Part shown: piece after piece, positions 58,851 through 60,000 of the stretch
Layout of the letters: each line of letters begins with the position of its first letter
How positions within the stretch are numbered: the first letter of the stretch is position 1
Assembly: GCF_008831285.2 (NCBI RefSeq)
Contig: NC_045138.2
Location: 6,913,205 to 6,973,204, forward strand
Length of the DNA stretch: 60,000 bases
Source: Nymphaea colorata
Lineage: Eukaryota; Streptophyta; Magnoliopsida; Nymphaeales; Nymphaeaceae
Direction: 5' to 3'
Made by a program: the position numbers and the translations under genes
The notes under the pieces: model-generated
Databases searched by the model: none
Seen by the model: the letters and a program-made list of their open reading frames with translations, nothing else
What the model was told of the DNA's origin: nothing

Positions 58851-60000
58851 ACGTACAGTTAGAGACTTCGAGAAGATTTCAAAATCTCCAGCAGCTCGCT
58901 GATTTCAATCCATAATATAAGAAGTGTGTGTATGCATGTACAAAAAGAAAAAGAGAGAAGGAAAACTTTTTCTTACTTTGACAGAAGGACTGCATTTTGG
59001 GCAGGTCTACTTACATTATGGGACATGAGATACAAGTTCATGTCTATTATTGACTTGACCTGACATAGGCTTTGGGTCGTTCAATGAATATGCCAATCGA
59101 GTTTAGAATGCATAAGTGAACAAACTACTTTCCAAGAAACATCTCTCAATGTCATATTAACATTATTTGGTTCATGAATCTGGTAGTACATAGCCCAAAC
59201 GTGTTCACTTAGAGGTCGTTTGATGGTCATAGGACACGGAGAATAGGACACACATGTCCTGTTTAATTGATTTTCTTAACAAACATTGTCCGCGGTACAG
59301 GGTGGACAGGACAGATGATTGAACAGGGGGTATAAATTACCTCATGTTCTACACTGTTCTGAGCTAACCCTCGGAACAGCATGGAACAGAGCGCCTGCCC
59401 CACTCCCAAGCGCATCCCTCAAGTGCTCCCCAGCTTCCCTCGCGTGCTCCTCATTTCTCCTTCTCCTCCGTCTCTCCCCTTTTCCACTTCTCTATGCCTT
59501 CCTCCCCTGCTCTGTCTCTTGCTTCTTCCTCCATTCCATCAACTGACGGATCGTGCTTCCTCCATTCCATCGATGACGGGTCGTGCAATTACATCGTTGC
59601 TGCAAGTTCATTGTTGGGTGAATAGCTTTTTTCAGGTGAGGTCTGATTCTCTTTTTTTTCTCATTCTCTTGTTTTCTCATTTGGGTGACTCTCGGCATTT
59701 CTCATCTAATATTCATCCACATTAAATAATCGATCACTTATGGGTGATTGAATTTGTATTAAAAACCATCTGAAGAGAGCCAGAATACAAAATGATGATT
59801 TGAAAAGACATAATATAGTAAGGTTAGCTTACTCCCTTCGGTTTCAAGTTTCAAGCTTTCTTTCTTCTTTGCTTGAAATTCAAATCCGAATATGTGAATA
59901 TCTGAAAAAGCAAAACAGTGAAAGCTTCATATCGGCTCCATTGACCTGAAACATAGCCTCAATATTCCAAACATCTCCCTCCCAAATGTTAAGACTCATG
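58851..60000. other. No gene seen; left end of another repeat
   Basis: From about 59213 the text GAGGTCGTTTGATGGTCATA resembles the start of a common plant MITE type, but no matching right end appears before the window closes. 59381-59640 has an open frame ending at CAG|GTGAGG and an internal near-duplication CTTCCTCCATTCCATC; the protein (proline/serine/leucine-rich) is not recognised. Confidence 0.35.

Overview
This window is nuclear DNA from a flowering plant. The evidence is spliced genes with GT-AG introns and plant-specific products (UDP-sugar pyrophosphorylase, an SDH7-like mitochondrial protein, a Cf/RLP-type leucine-rich-repeat receptor, a PLS-type PPR relic). It also carries copia and gypsy LTR retrotransposons primed from initiator Met-tRNA, and many hAT-type MITEs. 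The DNA is AT-rich. Species cannot be decided from the sequence alone.

Layout. (1) 1-11.56 kb, minus strand: the 5' third of a UDP-sugar pyrophosphorylase gene. Five exons join in phase; the rest lies beyond the left edge. Its introns hold a decayed copia fragment, a 128-bp tandem duplication and microsatellites, and a nested pair of hAT MITEs lies within the left flank or intron 5. (2) 11.7-16.3 kb: a TIR element full of TACGATACG-like repeats, then a badly broken PPR pseudogene on the minus strand, split by a 326-bp hAT MITE. (3) 16.3-27.0 kb: gene-poor DNA with several transposable-element relics, including a Tourist-like MITE and three hAT MITEs or fragments. (4) 27.6-32.2 kb, plus strand: a compact four-exon gene for a 105-residue SDH7-like protein, with a three-copy tandem repeat just upstream and a hAT MITE in intron 3. 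(5) 32.2-37.0 kb: repeats and no gene. (6) 37.05-46.07 kb, plus strand: a Cf-type receptor-like protein gene split by a young 5.9-kb copia element (5-bp target duplication TAGTC; LTRs differ at 11 of 468 positions by my count). The receptor also has a frameshift in the signal peptide and an in-frame TGA. A second, mostly deleted receptor copy follows at 46.3-47.2 kb. (7) 47.8-49.7 kb: a CACTA-like element with a hAT-like insertion. (8) 49.75-58.20 kb, minus strand: a decayed Ty3/gypsy (Tekay/Del-like) element whose two LTRs differ in length because one has lost about 1.87 kb. (9) 58.2-60 kb: one further hAT MITE with a perfect 8-bp target duplication and the start of another repeat.

Only two genes look functional: UDP-sugar pyrophosphorylase (partial) and the SDH7-like gene. 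I saw no gene cluster or multi-gene system. What stands out is layered transposon history: dated insertions, nested elements, and pseudogenes whose original reading frames can still be followed across the insertions.
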